From an uncultured Oscillospiraceae bacterium (GTDB lineage Bacteria; Bacillota; Clostridia; Oscillospirales; Oscillospiraceae), in contig CALXDZ010000115.1 in the NCBI GenBank assembly GCA_944387205.1, positions 1 to 52,919 on the forward strand: a stretch of DNA of 52,919 nucleotides, given 5' to 3'. The position numbers and the translations under genes were made by a program. Positions 41,875-50,310 of the stretch are shown here, one piece after another (position 1 is the stretch's first letter; every line of letters starts with the position of its first letter). Under the pieces are notes generated by a model. The model had not been told where the DNA came from, did no database searches, and saw nothing but the letters and a program-made list of their open reading frames with translations.

Positions 41875-42915
41875 ATGGAGGAAAACAACATCAAATTGAC
41901 CAAGCTGGCCAAATGTGCCGGCTGCGGCGCCAAGGTGGGAGCCGGTGTGCTGTCCCAGCTACTGGAGGGGATCAAGGTCCATCACGATCCCAATCTTCTG
42001 GTAGGTTTCGACAAAAGTGACGATGCCTCCGTCTATAAGGTCAGCGAGGATTTGGCCCTGGTGCAGACGGTGGATTTCTTTCCGCCTATTGCTGATGATC
42101 CGTATACCTTCGGTCAGATCGCAGCTACCAATGCCCTCTCCGATGTATACGCCATGGGTGGAGAGCCGAAGCTGTGCCTGAATATCATGGCCATCCCTGA
42201 GTCCATGCCCAAGGACGCGGTGCATCAGCTGCTGCGGGGCGGTTACGACAAGGTTTATGAGGCCGGCGCCCTTATTACCGGCGGCCACAGCATCCTGGAC
42301 GATGAGCCCAAGTACGGCCTGTGCGTCACCGGCTTTGTGCACCCGGACAAGATCCTGACCAATGCAGGCGCCAGGCCCGGAGATGTGCTGCTGTTCACCA
42401 AGCCCATCGGTATCGGTGTGCTGACCTCTGCTGCCAAAGCGGACATGGCCTCCAAGGCCGGTATGGAGCTGGCCACTCGTATGATGACCACGCTGAATAA
42501 GTCTGCACGTGACGCCATGGTGAAATACAATGTCCACTCCTGCACCGATGTGACCGGCTTTGGTCTGCTGGGACATCTGTGCGAGATGGCCCAGGGCAGT
42601 GATGTGGAGATTACGCTCCATGTGGATGCCATCGATCTGATCCCGGAATCTTTGGAACTGGCGAAAATGGGAATTCTGCCGGCGGGCATGTACCGTAACC
42701 GCACCTTTGCTGAACCCTGGGTGGATGCCGGTGATACGGAGCTTTGCAAGCAGGACCTGCTCTATGATCCCCAGACGGCTGGCGGCCTTCTGATGGCAGT
42801 GGATCCGGCGGATGCTGACGCTCTGTATGCCGAGCTCAAGGGTGTGGTGCCCAGTGCCCAGTGGATCGGCACAGTGGCGGAATACCAGGGCGGCAAGCGT
42901 TTGTTCCTGCGCTGA
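41875..42915 (+). CDS. selD: Selenide, water dikinase
   Basis: A 346-residue enzyme that makes selenophosphate from selenide and ATP. The active loop is KCAGCGAKVG: Cys17 and Lys20 correspond in number and context to the catalytic Cys17 and Lys20 of E. coli SelD, while the second cysteine (Cys19 in E. coli) is alanine here. It is a cysteine form, not a selenoprotein; there is no in-frame UGA. Downstream motifs VGFDKSDDASVYKV and GGHSILDDEPKYGL are intact. With no selA, selB or selC in the window, it probably supplies selenium to the hydroxylases. The LysR regulator follows after seven bases. Confidence 0.94.
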   Translation: MEENNIKLTKLAKCAGCGAKVGAGVLSQLLEGIKVHHDPNLLVGFDKSDDASVYKVSEDLALVQTVDFFPPIADDPYTFGQIAATNALSDVYAMGGEPKLCLNIMAIPESMPKDAVHQLLRGGYDKVYEAGALITGGHSILDDEPKYGLCVTGFVHPDKILTNAGARPGDVLLFTKPIGIGVLTSAAKADMASKAGMELATRMMTTLNKSARDAMVKYNVHSCTDVTGFGLLGHLCEMAQGSDVEITLHVDAIDLIPESLELAKMGILPAGMYRNRTFAEPWVDAGDTELCKQDLLYDPQTAGGLLMAVDPADADALYAELKGVVPSAQWIGTVAEYQGGKRLFLR

Positions 42916-42922
42916 GTGTAAG

Positions 42923-43813
42923 ATGCTGGATATCAATCTCAAACAGTTGGAGGTATTTGTAGCCGCAGCGGAGTACAACAGCTTCACCAAGGCGGCGGAA
43001 GCCCTTTATCTGAGCCAGTCCACAGTCAGTTCTCATATCCGAAGCCTGGAAGAGGCGCTGGGTACTGCACTCTTTCGCCGGGATGCCAAGAAGAAAATCG
43101 AACTCACTGAAGCCGGCAAGCGAGCCTATGGACCGTCCCGGGATATCCTGGAGCGGTGCCGGAATCTCCAGAGCACGCTGGCAGAGCAGGGGACGCCGCT
43201 GCTGACAGTGGGCGCATCCACTGTTCCGGCCCAGTATTTGCTGCCGGAGCTGTTGGCAGGCTTTTCCCGGCAGCGGCCTGATTGCCGTTTCCTTCTCAAG
43301 CGGCGGGACAGTGTACAGGTCCATGAGTCTCTGCGTATTGGAGAGGTGCAGGTGGGCTTTGTGGGAATGCAGCTGGATGAGAAGGAGTTTGAGTATCATC
43401 CGGTGCTGCAGGACCGCTTGGTGCTGGTAACAACCAATGCGGAGCGGTTTCGGGAGCTGCCGGAGGACGCGGGATTGGAACTGCTGCAGAAGGAACCGGT
43501 AGTGGCCCGGGAGGAGGCTTCCGGTACCTGGCGGGAGACAGCGGAGTGGCTGCAAAAACGGAACATTCCGCCAGAGTCTCTTCACATCCTGGCCCGGATG
43601 GAAAATCCCGAGTCCATCCGCCGGGCGGTAGCTCAGGGTATGGGTGTATCTGTGCTTTCCTCCCTGGCGGTGCAGGAGGACGTGGCTTCCGGCCGGTTGC
43701 TGCAGTTTGAACTGAGTCGAGAGGGAGCTTGGCGGCAGATCTGCCTGGTGTTGCACCGGGAAACAGAGCGTACTCCCTTGCTGGAAGACTTTTTGCAATT
43801 TGCCATCCAGTGA
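42923..43813 (+). CDS. LysR-family regulator associated with selenium metabolism
   Basis: A 296-residue LysR-type protein: helix-turn-helix LKQLEVFVAAAEYNSFTKAA ... STVSSHIRSLEEALGTALF (residues about 5-60), then a periplasmic-binding-like effector domain (about 95-290). The ATG at 42923 is only seven bases after the selD stop, so it is in the selD operon. LysR proteins of this kind occur beside selD and yedE in selenium loci; the effector and target promoters are unknown. Confidence 0.85.
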   Translation: MLDINLKQLEVFVAAAEYNSFTKAAEALYLSQSTVSSHIRSLEEALGTALFRRDAKKKIELTEAGKRAYGPSRDILERCRNLQSTLAEQGTPLLTVGASTVPAQYLLPELLAGFSRQRPDCRFLLKRRDSVQVHESLRIGEVQVGFVGMQLDEKEFEYHPVLQDRLVLVTTNAERFRELPEDAGLELLQKEPVVAREEASGTWRETAEWLQKRNIPPESLHILARMENPESIRRAVAQGMGVSVLSSLAVQEDVASGRLLQFELSREGAWRQICLVLHRETERTPLLEDFLQFAIQ

Positions 43814-43816
43814 ATC

Positions 43817-43855
43817 AGCGGTTGTTATCGTTTTTGACGATAACAACCGCTTTTC
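43817..43855 (+). terminator. Terminator of the selD-lysR operon
   Basis: GCGGTTGTTATCG pairs with CGATAACAACCGC around a 7-base loop, followed by TTTTC. Confidence 0.9.
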
Positions 43856-43965
43856 TCATGGGAAAGAGCAAGTGGCTTTTTGAAAGAGGGTGAATTATAC
43901 TAAAACCAGTTGGATTCCACAGATTATGTGGGATCTTGTCTGTGTAAAGGAGAAAGAGAGAAAGC

Positions 43966-45057
43966 ATGAAAAAAGTAGATTGGATCGTAGTGATCGCCGG
44001 ACTTGCGGTGGGAATTGCGGCTGTGGTACTGACGCTCATGGGAAACCCCAGCAATATGGGCTTTTGTATCGCCTGTTTCCTGCGCGATATTGCCGGAGCG
44101 ACCGGAATGCACAGCGCTGCCAAGGTGCAGTATGTCCGGCCGGAGATCATTGGCTTGGTGCTGGGTGCATTTTTGATGTCCCTGGCCACCAAGGAGTTCC
44201 GCGCCCGCTCCGGGTCCTCCCCGGCGGTGCGGTTCGTGCTGGGCGGCTTCGTGATGGTGGGCGCTCTGGCTTTCCTGGGCTGCCCTCTGCGGATGGTGCT
44301 GCGTCTGGCCGGCGGAGATCTGAACGCTCTGGTGGGTCTGATGGGCTTCATCATCGGCATTCTGCTGGGCATCGTGTTTTTGAAGAAGGGCTTCTCCCTC
44401 AAGCGCTCCTATGATGTGGGCAAGGGCGAGGGTGCTGTGCTGCCTGCTGTGATGGTGGTGCTGCTGGTGCTCTTCCTGGCGGTGCCGGCTCTGTTCAAAT
44501 TCAGCGAGGAGGGCCCCGGTTCCATGCACGCGCCGGTGCTGGTGGCTCTGGTTATCGCCCTGGTGGTGGGGGCCCTGGCTCAGCGGGCCCGCCTGTGCAT
44601 GGTTGGCGGTATCCGGGACGCGGTTCTGTTCCAGGATTTCCGTCTGCTCTATGGCTTTGTGGGCATCTTTGTGGCGGCCCTGGTGGGTAACCTCATCACC
44701 AACAGGTTCTCCCTGGGCTTTACGCTGCAGCCCATCGCCCACAGTGCGCATCTGTGGAACCTGTTGGGCATGGTCCTGGTGGGCTGGGGTTCCGTGCTGC
44801 TGGGCGGTTGCCCCCTGCGCCAGCTGATCCTGGCCGGTCAGGGCAACGGCGATTCCGCCGTCACCGTGTTCGGTATGATCGTAGGCGCTGCCCTGTCCCA
44901 CAACTTCGGTCTGGCCGGCAATGCCGACGCCCTCAATGAGGCCGGTGAGGTTGTAGTGGGCGGCATCTCCAACGCCGGTAAGGTGGCTGTGGTCCTGGGC
45001 CTGGTGGTCATGCTGGTGGTTTCTCTGATCAATCTGCCGAAGGAGGAGAAGGCATAA
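43966..45057 (+). CDS. yedE: YedE-type selenium metabolism membrane protein
   Basis: A 363-residue membrane protein with about nine to ten helices and the YeeE/YedE Cys motifs: CIACFLRD near residues 34-41, FLGCPLRMVL, and LLGGCPLRQLIL. Related YeeE/YedE proteins transport thiosulfate or similar sulfur species through conserved cysteines; the selenium-associated branch probably imports a selenium compound. The ATG at 43966 follows AAAGGAGAAAG. Its stop shares one base with the start of the next gene, so it works with the TusA-like protein. Confidence 0.88.
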   Translation: MKKVDWIVVIAGLAVGIAAVVLTLMGNPSNMGFCIACFLRDIAGATGMHSAAKVQYVRPEIIGLVLGAFLMSLATKEFRARSGSSPAVRFVLGGFVMVGALAFLGCPLRMVLRLAGGDLNALVGLMGFIIGILLGIVFLKKGFSLKRSYDVGKGEGAVLPAVMVVLLVLFLAVPALFKFSEEGPGSMHAPVLVALVIALVVGALAQRARLCMVGGIRDAVLFQDFRLLYGFVGIFVAALVGNLITNRFSLGFTLQPIAHSAHLWNLLGMVLVGWGSVLLGGCPLRQLILAGQGNGDSAVTVFGMIVGAALSHNFGLAGNADALNEAGEVVVGGISNAGKVAVVLGLVVMLVVSLINLPKEEKA

Positions 45058-45260
45058 TGGTAGATGCAAGAGGTTATTCCTGCCCCATGCCTGTGGTCAT
45101 GGTGCAGAAAGAAGTCAAGAAGAACGCTCCTGCCACGCTGGAGGTGCTGGTGGATAACCAGTGCTCTGTGGAAAATGTGACCCGCTACGGCATGGGTCAG
45201 GGTTACCAGGTCAAGGTAACTCAGGAGGGGCAGGATTTTCGGCTGACGCTGAGCAAATAA
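45057..45260 (+). CDS. yedF: TusA/YedF-like sulfur (selenium) relay protein
   Basis: A 67-residue TusA-fold protein with the single reactive cysteine Cys9 in DARGYSCPMPVV. TusA-type proteins carry persulfide; in this selenium cluster it probably carries perselenide from YedE toward SelD, which is inference. It is shorter than two-domain YedF proteins and corresponds to their N-terminal domain. It overlaps yedE by one base and ends before a strong terminator. Confidence 0.88.
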   Translation: MVDARGYSCPMPVVMVQKEVKKNAPATLEVLVDNQCSVENVTRYGMGQGYQVKVTQEGQDFRLTLSK

Positions 45261-45270
45261 GCAGGAATAT

Positions 45271-45303
45271 AAAACGGGGCTCCTATGGGGGAGCCCCGTT
45301 TTT
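45271..45303 (+). terminator. Terminator of yedEF
   Basis: AAAACGGGGCTCC pairs with GGAGCCCCGTTTT around a short loop, followed by a T-run. Confidence 0.9.
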
Positions 45304-45358
45304 AGTTGCAATCCGGAGGAATTGTGGTAAACTGTGGAGAGAATAAGGAGGAGATGCC

Positions 45359-45784
45359 ATGCTGTTCAAAACGAATGAGGAGAGCCTGGAGATCGAAGTA
45401 GCGGGCTATGAGTTCCCTGAGGGGGTGGGGGAGGATGCCGACTGGTTGGTGCTCAAGGGCACCTATAAGGCCGACGGCACGGTGACCAAGGACCGCAGCA
45501 GCTGCCTCACTGCCGGTGAACTGCAGGAGCTGACCGCCGGGCTGAAGGTGCTGGCCGCCGGCATCCGGGATGAGTATGCCAGCGAATTCCAGGAGCCCTA
45601 TTTTGAGCTGACGGTCCAAAAGACCGGTGACGATACCTTCCAGGCGGCAGTGGCCTTCACCATGCTCAACTCTCCGGAGGATTGGGACACCGCTGAGGTG
45701 GAGCTGGAGTGCGACACCGCATGCCTCAAGAGCTGGATCACCGAGCTGGAACAGGCGGAAAAGCGTTTTCCGCCCCGGTCCTGA
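45359..45784 (+). CDS. Small acidic protein, possibly WapI-type immunity family
   Basis: A 141-residue acidic protein with AAGGAGGAG upstream of the ATG at 45359. Beta-strand-rich pattern: ESLEIEVAGYEFPEG, DADWLVLKGTYKADG, then SSCLTAGELQELTAGLKVL. The order (strand, DWL strand, Cys-Leu-T helix) resembles the WapI-type immunity family, but I see no toxin next to it. The gene lies 11 bases before the NUDIX gene and is likely co-transcribed. The family name is a weak guess. Confidence 0.6.
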   Translation: MLFKTNEESLEIEVAGYEFPEGVGEDADWLVLKGTYKADGTVTKDRSSCLTAGELQELTAGLKVLAAGIRDEYASEFQEPYFELTVQKTGDDTFQAAVAFTMLNSPEDWDTAEVELECDTACLKSWITELEQAEKRFPPRS

Positions 45785-45795
45785 GGAGGGACGCC

Positions 45796-46275
45796 ATGTC
45801 CATTCGCAGTACCGCCAAGGCCATCGTGGTGGACCGTGGGCAGGTGTTGCTCAACCTCTGCCGGGACCAGTGGAACGGGGAGTACTATACCCTGCCGGGC
45901 GGCGGCCAGGAGACTTATGAGACCATTGCCCAGGCCTTGGTGCGGGAGTGCCGGGAGGAGACCGGCTATACTGTCCGCCCCATCCGATTTGCTGCCCTCT
46001 ATGAGGAGATCTGTGACGATCCCCTCATGCGGGAGCAGTACCCCACCTATGCCCATAAGATGCTCCACATCTTTTTGTGTGAGTTGGCCTCGTCTGAGCG
46101 GCAGGAGCCCACAGAGGTGGATGACTTTCAGCTCAGCTGTCAGTGGGTGGAGATGGAGCGGCTGGGGGAGATCACGGTGCTTCCTGCACCCCTGGGGGAG
46201 CATCTAAAGGAGATCCTGGATGGCGCTCCGCCGCTGTTTCTGGGCTCCGACCACCTGGTCCACAATCACGCATAA
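45796..46275 (+). CDS. NUDIX hydrolase
   Basis: A 159-residue enzyme with a complete NUDIX box beginning at GGGQETYETIAQALV and ending ECREETGY (residues about 33-56). It hydrolyses a nucleoside diphosphate linked to another group; the substrate is unknown. GAGGAGG precedes the ATG at 45796. It shares a transcript with the acidic protein, ending at 46284. Confidence 0.9.
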   Translation: MSIRSTAKAIVVDRGQVLLNLCRDQWNGEYYTLPGGGQETYETIAQALVRECREETGYTVRPIRFAALYEEICDDPLMREQYPTYAHKMLHIFLCELASSERQEPTEVDDFQLSCQWVEMERLGEITVLPAPLGEHLKEILDGAPPLFLGSDHLVHNHA

Positions 46276-46283
46276 ACAGGAAA

Positions 46284-46324
46284 GAAAAAGGACCGCTTCG
46301 GCTATGACCGGAGCGGTCCTTATA
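46284..46324. terminator. Bidirectional intrinsic terminator
   Basis: AAGGACCGCT and CGG pair with CCG and AGCGGTCCTT around CTATGA. It separates the NUDIX gene from the convergent rsmA. Confidence 0.8.
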
Positions 46325-46345
46325 TATAATAGGAGAGAAGAAAAT

Positions 46346-47209
46346 TTACTTCGATCTATAGGGGGCCAGAGCATGGGCCAGGGCCGCAAATTCCTCCAGG
46401 CCCAGTCGTTCCCCGCGGATGTCTGCCGGCAGACCGCAGTCGGCAATGGCCTGGCGCAGGACCTCCTTGTCAAAGCCGCCCAGGGCAGAGGAGAGGCTGT
46501 TGAGCAGCGTCTTGCGGCGCAGGGCGAAGGCGGCCCGGACCACCCGGAAGAAAAAGGCCGGATCCTCGGTCTCCACCGGCGGGGTCTGCCGCAGGCGGCA
46601 GTGCAGCACCGAGGAGGTGACCTTGGGGGCAGGATAGAAGCACTCGGGGGGCACGTCAAAGAGGAGCTGAGGCTCCGTGTGGTACTGCATGAACACGGAG
46701 AAGGCCCCATAGTCCGCTGTGCCGGGGGCGGCGCAGATGCGCCGGGCCACCTCCCGCTGGATCATCACGGTGAGGGAGGAAAAGCACCCCGACTCCACCA
46801 GTGCTGTCAGCACGGGGGTGGTGATGTTGTAGGGCAGGTTGGCACACACCAGGGGCGTCAGTCCGGGAAACTGCTCCCGGACCAGGGCGGGCAGGTCCAG
46901 CTTCAGCACGTCGCCGGAGATGACCTGTACGTTGTCACACTCCGCCAGCGTCTCCTCCAGCACCGGCAGCAGCGAGCGGTCCAGCTCCACCGCCGCCACC
47001 TTGCCCGCCAGCCGGGACAACTGCACCGTCAGTGGTCCGATGCCCGGGCCGATCTCCAGGACGCCGCAGCTCTCATCGGCCCCGGAGCTCATGGCAATGT
47101 CACGGGGAACGGAGGCGTCAATGAGAAAGTTCTGCCCCATGGATTTGGAAAAGTGAAAGCCGTGCCTGCCCAACAGGTCACGGATCGTGCGCAGGTCGCA
47201 AAGGTCCAT
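46346..47209 (-). CDS. rsmA: 16S rRNA (adenine 1518/1519-N6) dimethyltransferase
   Basis: A 287-residue SAM-dependent methyltransferase (KsgA). Landmarks: FSKSMGQNFLID near residues 20-31, VLEIGPGIGPLT (SAM loop, about 50-61), VAAVELDRSL, and the catalytic NLPYNITTP near 124-132. It dimethylates two adenosines near the 3' end of 16S rRNA during 30S assembly. GGGAGGAATTTT lies upstream of the start at 47209. It is divergent from the TetR gene. Confidence 0.95.
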   Translation of the reverse strand: MDLCDLRTIRDLLGRHGFHFSKSMGQNFLIDASVPRDIAMSSGADESCGVLEIGPGIGPLTVQLSRLAGKVAAVELDRSLLPVLEETLAECDNVQVISGDVLKLDLPALVREQFPGLTPLVCANLPYNITTPVLTALVESGCFSSLTVMIQREVARRICAAPGTADYGAFSVFMQYHTEPQLLFDVPPECFYPAPKVTSSVLHCRLRQTPPVETEDPAFFFRVVRAAFALRRKTLLNSLSSALGGFDKEVLRQAIADCGLPADIRGERLGLEEFAALAHALAPYRSK

Positions 47210-47383
47210 AAAATTCCTCCCAAGGACGGCTGGGGCCGTCGCCGCGTTGTCCCCTGCGGCAGGGGGAGATAGGGGCCCTTTTCGGGCTGTTTTTTCCAGT
47301 ATACCAGACCTGGCGCAAAAATGGAAGAGCTGTTGAATCTGCCTTTTCCGGTGACTATGGGAGCAGAGAACGAAAGAAAAACC

Positions 47384-47424
47384 TTGACAGGGGAACGGGG
47401 ATCTGCCATAATGAACGGCGTTCA
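47384..47424 (+). promoter_or_regulatory. tetR promoter with palindromic operator
   Basis: TTGACA (47384-47389), 17 bases and CATAAT (47407-47412). The perfect palindrome TGAACG-G-CGTTCA (47412-47424) overlaps the end of the -10 and the transcription start, so the TetR protein probably represses itself. Confidence 0.75.
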
Positions 47425-47440
47425 GAATGGGGGGAGATTT

Positions 47441-47995
47441 ATGAACACAGTTGTAACGTCCCGGGAGGCCATTTTGGCCATGAGCCGGAAAATGCTCCGA
47501 GAGCAGGGGTGGACTGCGGTGAGTGTGCGGAGCGTTGCCGCAGCCTGCGGCATTTCAGTGGGGTCCATCTACAACTATTTTGATTCCAAAGAGGATCTGA
47601 TGTCCTCTGTTGTGGAGAGCATCTGGCAGGAGATCTTTCCCTGCTCCGAAGGAGAACCGTTTGAGAGCGTGCTTTCCTGCGTAAAGTGGATGTTTGCCAG
47701 TATGGAGCTGGGAGAGGAGCAGTATCCCGGCTTCTTCACCTGGCACTCTCTGCGTTTTATGGAGGAGGAAAAGCCCAGCGGTCGTCGGCGGATGGCTCAG
47801 GCCTGGGAACACATGCAAAGGGGACTCACCGCTGTGCTGCAACAGGATAAAGCGGTGCGCCAGGATGCCTTTGACGAGACATTTACGCCGGAGGGTTGTG
47901 CCGAGCTGATCTTCTCATTGCTCCTGGGGGCAATGGTCCGGCGGAATTTCAGCTGCGATACAATTCTGGAGACCATCCGCAGGACCATCTATTGA
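47441..47995 (+). CDS. TetR-family regulator
   Basis: A 184-residue regulator. The helix-turn-helix is SREAILAMSRKMLREQGW ... SVRSVAAACGISVGSIYNYF (residues about 6-45). The C-terminal ligand domain is unassigned. The ATG at 47441 is preceded by GGGGGAG; an upstream ATG at 47411 lies inside the operator. It heads a set with two membrane-protein genes, and the second operator copy lies before the first of them. Confidence 0.88.
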   Translation: MNTVVTSREAILAMSRKMLREQGWTAVSVRSVAAACGISVGSIYNYFDSKEDLMSSVVESIWQEIFPCSEGEPFESVLSCVKWMFASMELGEEQYPGFFTWHSLRFMEEEKPSGRRRMAQAWEHMQRGLTAVLQQDKAVRQDAFDETFTPEGCAELIFSLLLGAMVRRNFSCDTILETIRRTIY

Positions 47996-48030
47996 CGACC
48001 CACAGACAATGGGAAAATCTCTGGCAAAAA

Positions 48031-48043
48031 TGAACAATGTTCA
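48031..48043 (+). promoter_or_regulatory. Second TetR-type operator
   Basis: TGAACA-A-TGTTCA is a perfect palindrome with the same half-site TGAAC as the tetR operator at 47412. It is 14 bases before the start of the next gene. Confidence 0.65.
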
Positions 48044-48057
48044 GAAAGGAAATAAAT

Positions 48058-48474
48058 ATGCTGAAAGTAAAAAAGAGCACCCTGTTGCTGCTGGCCTGCC
48101 TGGTATGGACAGCGGCGGGAGTGAACATTTTACGGATTGGGCTGCTGGCCTATCCAGACTATGTTTCTCCGGTCAATCTGTTTTTCTCTGTCCTGGTATT
48201 CACCGTATTTCAGATTTTTATATTTGGACGGCTGGTGCGCAAGCACACAGGGCGAATCACAGCCTATGAGCAGGAGAGGCAATTCTTTTTCCGATTCTTT
48301 GACGGAAAGGCCTTTTTGATCATGGCGATTATGATGACTGGAGGGATCTACTTGAGGGTCTCTGGGCTCGGGCCAGAGCGGTTTATCGCCGTGTTCTACT
48401 CCGGTTTGGGAGCGTCGCTATTGCTGGCAGGAGTGCTCTTTGGCCGAAACTATTGGAAGGCGCTGCGCGTCTGA
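48058..48474 (+). CDS. Membrane protein, four predicted helices
   Basis: A 138-residue protein not assigned to a family. Hydrophobic segments: LLLLACLVWTAAGVNILRIG (residues about 8-28), FFSVLVFTVFQIFIFG, AFLIMAIMMTGGIYL and FYSGLGASLLLAGVLFG. A charged loop (RKHTGRITAYEQERQFFFRF) lies between helices 2 and 3. AGAAAGGA precedes the ATG. It is probably controlled by the TetR protein. Confidence 0.7.
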   Translation: MLKVKKSTLLLLACLVWTAAGVNILRIGLLAYPDYVSPVNLFFSVLVFTVFQIFIFGRLVRKHTGRITAYEQERQFFFRFFDGKAFLIMAIMMTGGIYLRVSGLGPERFIAVFYSGLGASLLLAGVLFGRNYWKALRV

Positions 48475-48498
48475 TAAGAGAAAAAGGAGGAAAGCAAT

Positions 48499-49161
48499 AT
48501 GCAGGCGATCGCGGAAACTTTATTTGATGCGGCATATCTTGTCACCGTTCTGACGCTTGGCGTACGGATGGTTCGTCGGTGCCGCAGGGGGCAGTACTAT
48601 CTCTTCGGCGTAATGGCCATTGTTTTGGGGGCAGGTGACGCCTTTCACCTGGTGCCTCGGGCGCTGGCCTTATGCACCACAGGCCTGGAAAACTTTACGG
48701 CTGCCCTTGGGGTGGGAAAGCTGATCACCTCCATTACTATGACAATTTTTTATGTTCTCCTGTACTATGTCTGGAGAGTGCGCTACCGGGTCCAGGGGCG
48801 CCAGGGAATCACCGCAGCGGTGTACCTTCTGTCTGCTGCCCGGATTCTGCTGTGCCTCTTTCCCCAGAATGAATGGATGTGTACGAACCCGCCCCTCAGC
48901 TGGGGAATCTACCGCAACATTCCCTTTGCATTGTTGGGCTTGCTGATTATTGTGCTGTTTTATAAAAGTGCAGGGGCACATGGTGACAGGGCATTTCGGT
49001 GGATGTGGCTGACCATTGTGCTCAGCTTCGGATTCTATATTCCGGTGGTGCTTTGGGCTGACCAGATACCTATGATCGGGATGCTGATGATTCCCAAGAC
49101 CTGCGCCTATGTGTGGACGGTGCTGATCGGCTATCGGGCCATGGAAAGGGAATTGAAGTAA
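48499..49161 (+). CDS. Multi-pass membrane protein of unknown function
   Basis: A 220-residue protein with about six to seven hydrophobic segments (for example YYLFGVMAIVLGAGDAFHLV, SITMTIFYVLLYYVW, FALLGLLIIVLFY, IVLSFGFYIPVVLWA). Possible functional residues are Asp/His in GAGDAFHLVPR near residue 44-54. AAAAAGGAGG precedes the ATG at 48499, 24 bases after the previous gene, so it is in the same TetR-controlled operon. I do not recognise the family. Confidence 0.7.
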   Translation: MQAIAETLFDAAYLVTVLTLGVRMVRRCRRGQYYLFGVMAIVLGAGDAFHLVPRALALCTTGLENFTAALGVGKLITSITMTIFYVLLYYVWRVRYRVQGRQGITAAVYLLSAARILLCLFPQNEWMCTNPPLSWGIYRNIPFALLGLLIIVLFYKSAGAHGDRAFRWMWLTIVLSFGFYIPVVLWADQIPMIGMLMIPKTCAYVWTVLIGYRAMERELK

Positions 49162-49166
49162 AAAAG

Positions 49167-49204
49167 AAACAGGGCGAATTGCCAAAAGGCAATTCGCCCT
49201 GTTT
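49167..49204. terminator. Bidirectional intrinsic terminator
   Basis: AAACAGGGCGAATTGCC pairs with GGCAATTCGCCCTGTTT around AAAA. Confidence 0.92.
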
Positions 49205-49210
49205 GCTTCA

Positions 49211-50239
49211 TCAGTTGAGCACGTATACGGTGCAGTCTCTGCGTCCGAAGTTAATGCACTGGTTGTAGGTGTCATGGTAGAGGTCGATGCGGTTGCCCCG
49301 CACGCCGGTGTCCTCTGCCACGGCCATGCCGTAAACCACTGAACCGTTGGAAGCCACAATATAGAGGCGGCTTCCCAGAGGGATGACCTTGGGGTCCACA
49401 GCCACAGTCCCGTGGCGGACCGTAGTGCCGGTGGCAGTGATGGTGCCGACTCCGTCATAGCCGGTGGTATAAGCGGTGGCGCTCATGTTCAACACCTTGC
49501 TGTAGCTCAAGGTGGCGCCGGAAGTGAAGGTGAGGTATCCGCCGCCGTTTCCGTTGGCGCTGACCTTAGTGATCCGGTCGGAGCTGGTGACCGTGGCGGC
49601 TTTGGTGCCGTATTCCACGATCTGGTCCACAGCCGTTCCCTCGGACTCCTCCACCAACTGGCGGGAGACCATCTGGCCGTTGGCGTAGATGACCTCATAG
49701 GTCTGGGTCTTAGTGCCGTCCTTTCCGGCCTGGACCACCTTCTCAGTGCCCTTAGCCAGGTTGGGGTTGGCCTGGCGGACCACTTCATAGGAATCCACGG
49801 CTGTCTCCGTCTCATAGAAGGTGAGATCGGAGGCTACAGTGATTTCCAAGTCCTCGCCGCTGACATCCACCTGCACCATTTCCAGAGGGCTGGGGACGAT
49901 GTGGGAGCGGCTGAGCAAGGCGCTTATGGTTTCGTTCCGGGAAGTCACGGTCTTTTCCTCTCCCTCATAGGAGATGGTGACCTTCTCGCCGGCTTTCAGA
50001 GTCAGATCCGTCTTGTCGGAATCGGCTCCCACCACCACAAGGCGGGAGGAGAGATCTGAAAGCTCGGGGGCTTCTGCTCCGCTGTCAAAGACAACGGCGG
50101 AATCATTTGTGCCGGTGAGGATATACAGGGCATCGGCTTTTCCGGTCATCAGAACACTGCACAGCAGCACGGTGGTCATTGTGGTAAGCACCAAAGAGCG
50201 GTGCGATGCCTTCCCCATCAGACGCTTGTTGCTAAGCAT
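49211..50239 (-). CDS. YabE-like G5/3D-domain cell-wall protein
   Basis: A 342-residue exported protein. A hydrophobic N-terminal segment (SLVLTTMTTVLLCSVLMTG, residues about 15-33) acts as signal or anchor. DUF348-like beta units follow (KAGEKVTISYEGEEKTVTS), then a G5 domain (about 140-215, SYEVVRQANPNLAKGTEKVV). The C-terminus is a 3D domain (about 250-342) with the Asp triad in AVDPKVIPLGSRLYI, AEDTG and NRIDLYHDT. 3D proteins of the YabE/Rpf-like class cleave or remodel peptidoglycan. The start at 50239 follows AGGAGG. Confidence 0.88.
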   Translation of the reverse strand: MLSNKRLMGKASHRSLVLTTMTTVLLCSVLMTGKADALYILTGTNDSAVVFDSGAEAPELSDLSSRLVVVGADSDKTDLTLKAGEKVTISYEGEEKTVTSRNETISALLSRSHIVPSPLEMVQVDVSGEDLEITVASDLTFYETETAVDSYEVVRQANPNLAKGTEKVVQAGKDGTKTQTYEVIYANGQMVSRQLVEESEGTAVDQIVEYGTKAATVTSSDRITKVSANGNGGGYLTFTSGATLSYSKVLNMSATAYTTGYDGVGTITATGTTVRHGTVAVDPKVIPLGSRLYIVASNGSVVYGMAVAEDTGVRGNRIDLYHDTYNQCINFGRRDCTVYVLN

Positions 50240-50310
50240 AAGATGAAACCTCCTGTATGGATTTCCCAACCAAAATTTTCCCCACTTACAGGGGGGATTT
50301 TGCCCACTGA

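Noticed and set aside
31296-45260. Selenocysteine (in-frame TGA) in the hydroxylase/selD block
   Set aside because: All genes read through without an internal TGA; SelD has Cys at the catalytic position.
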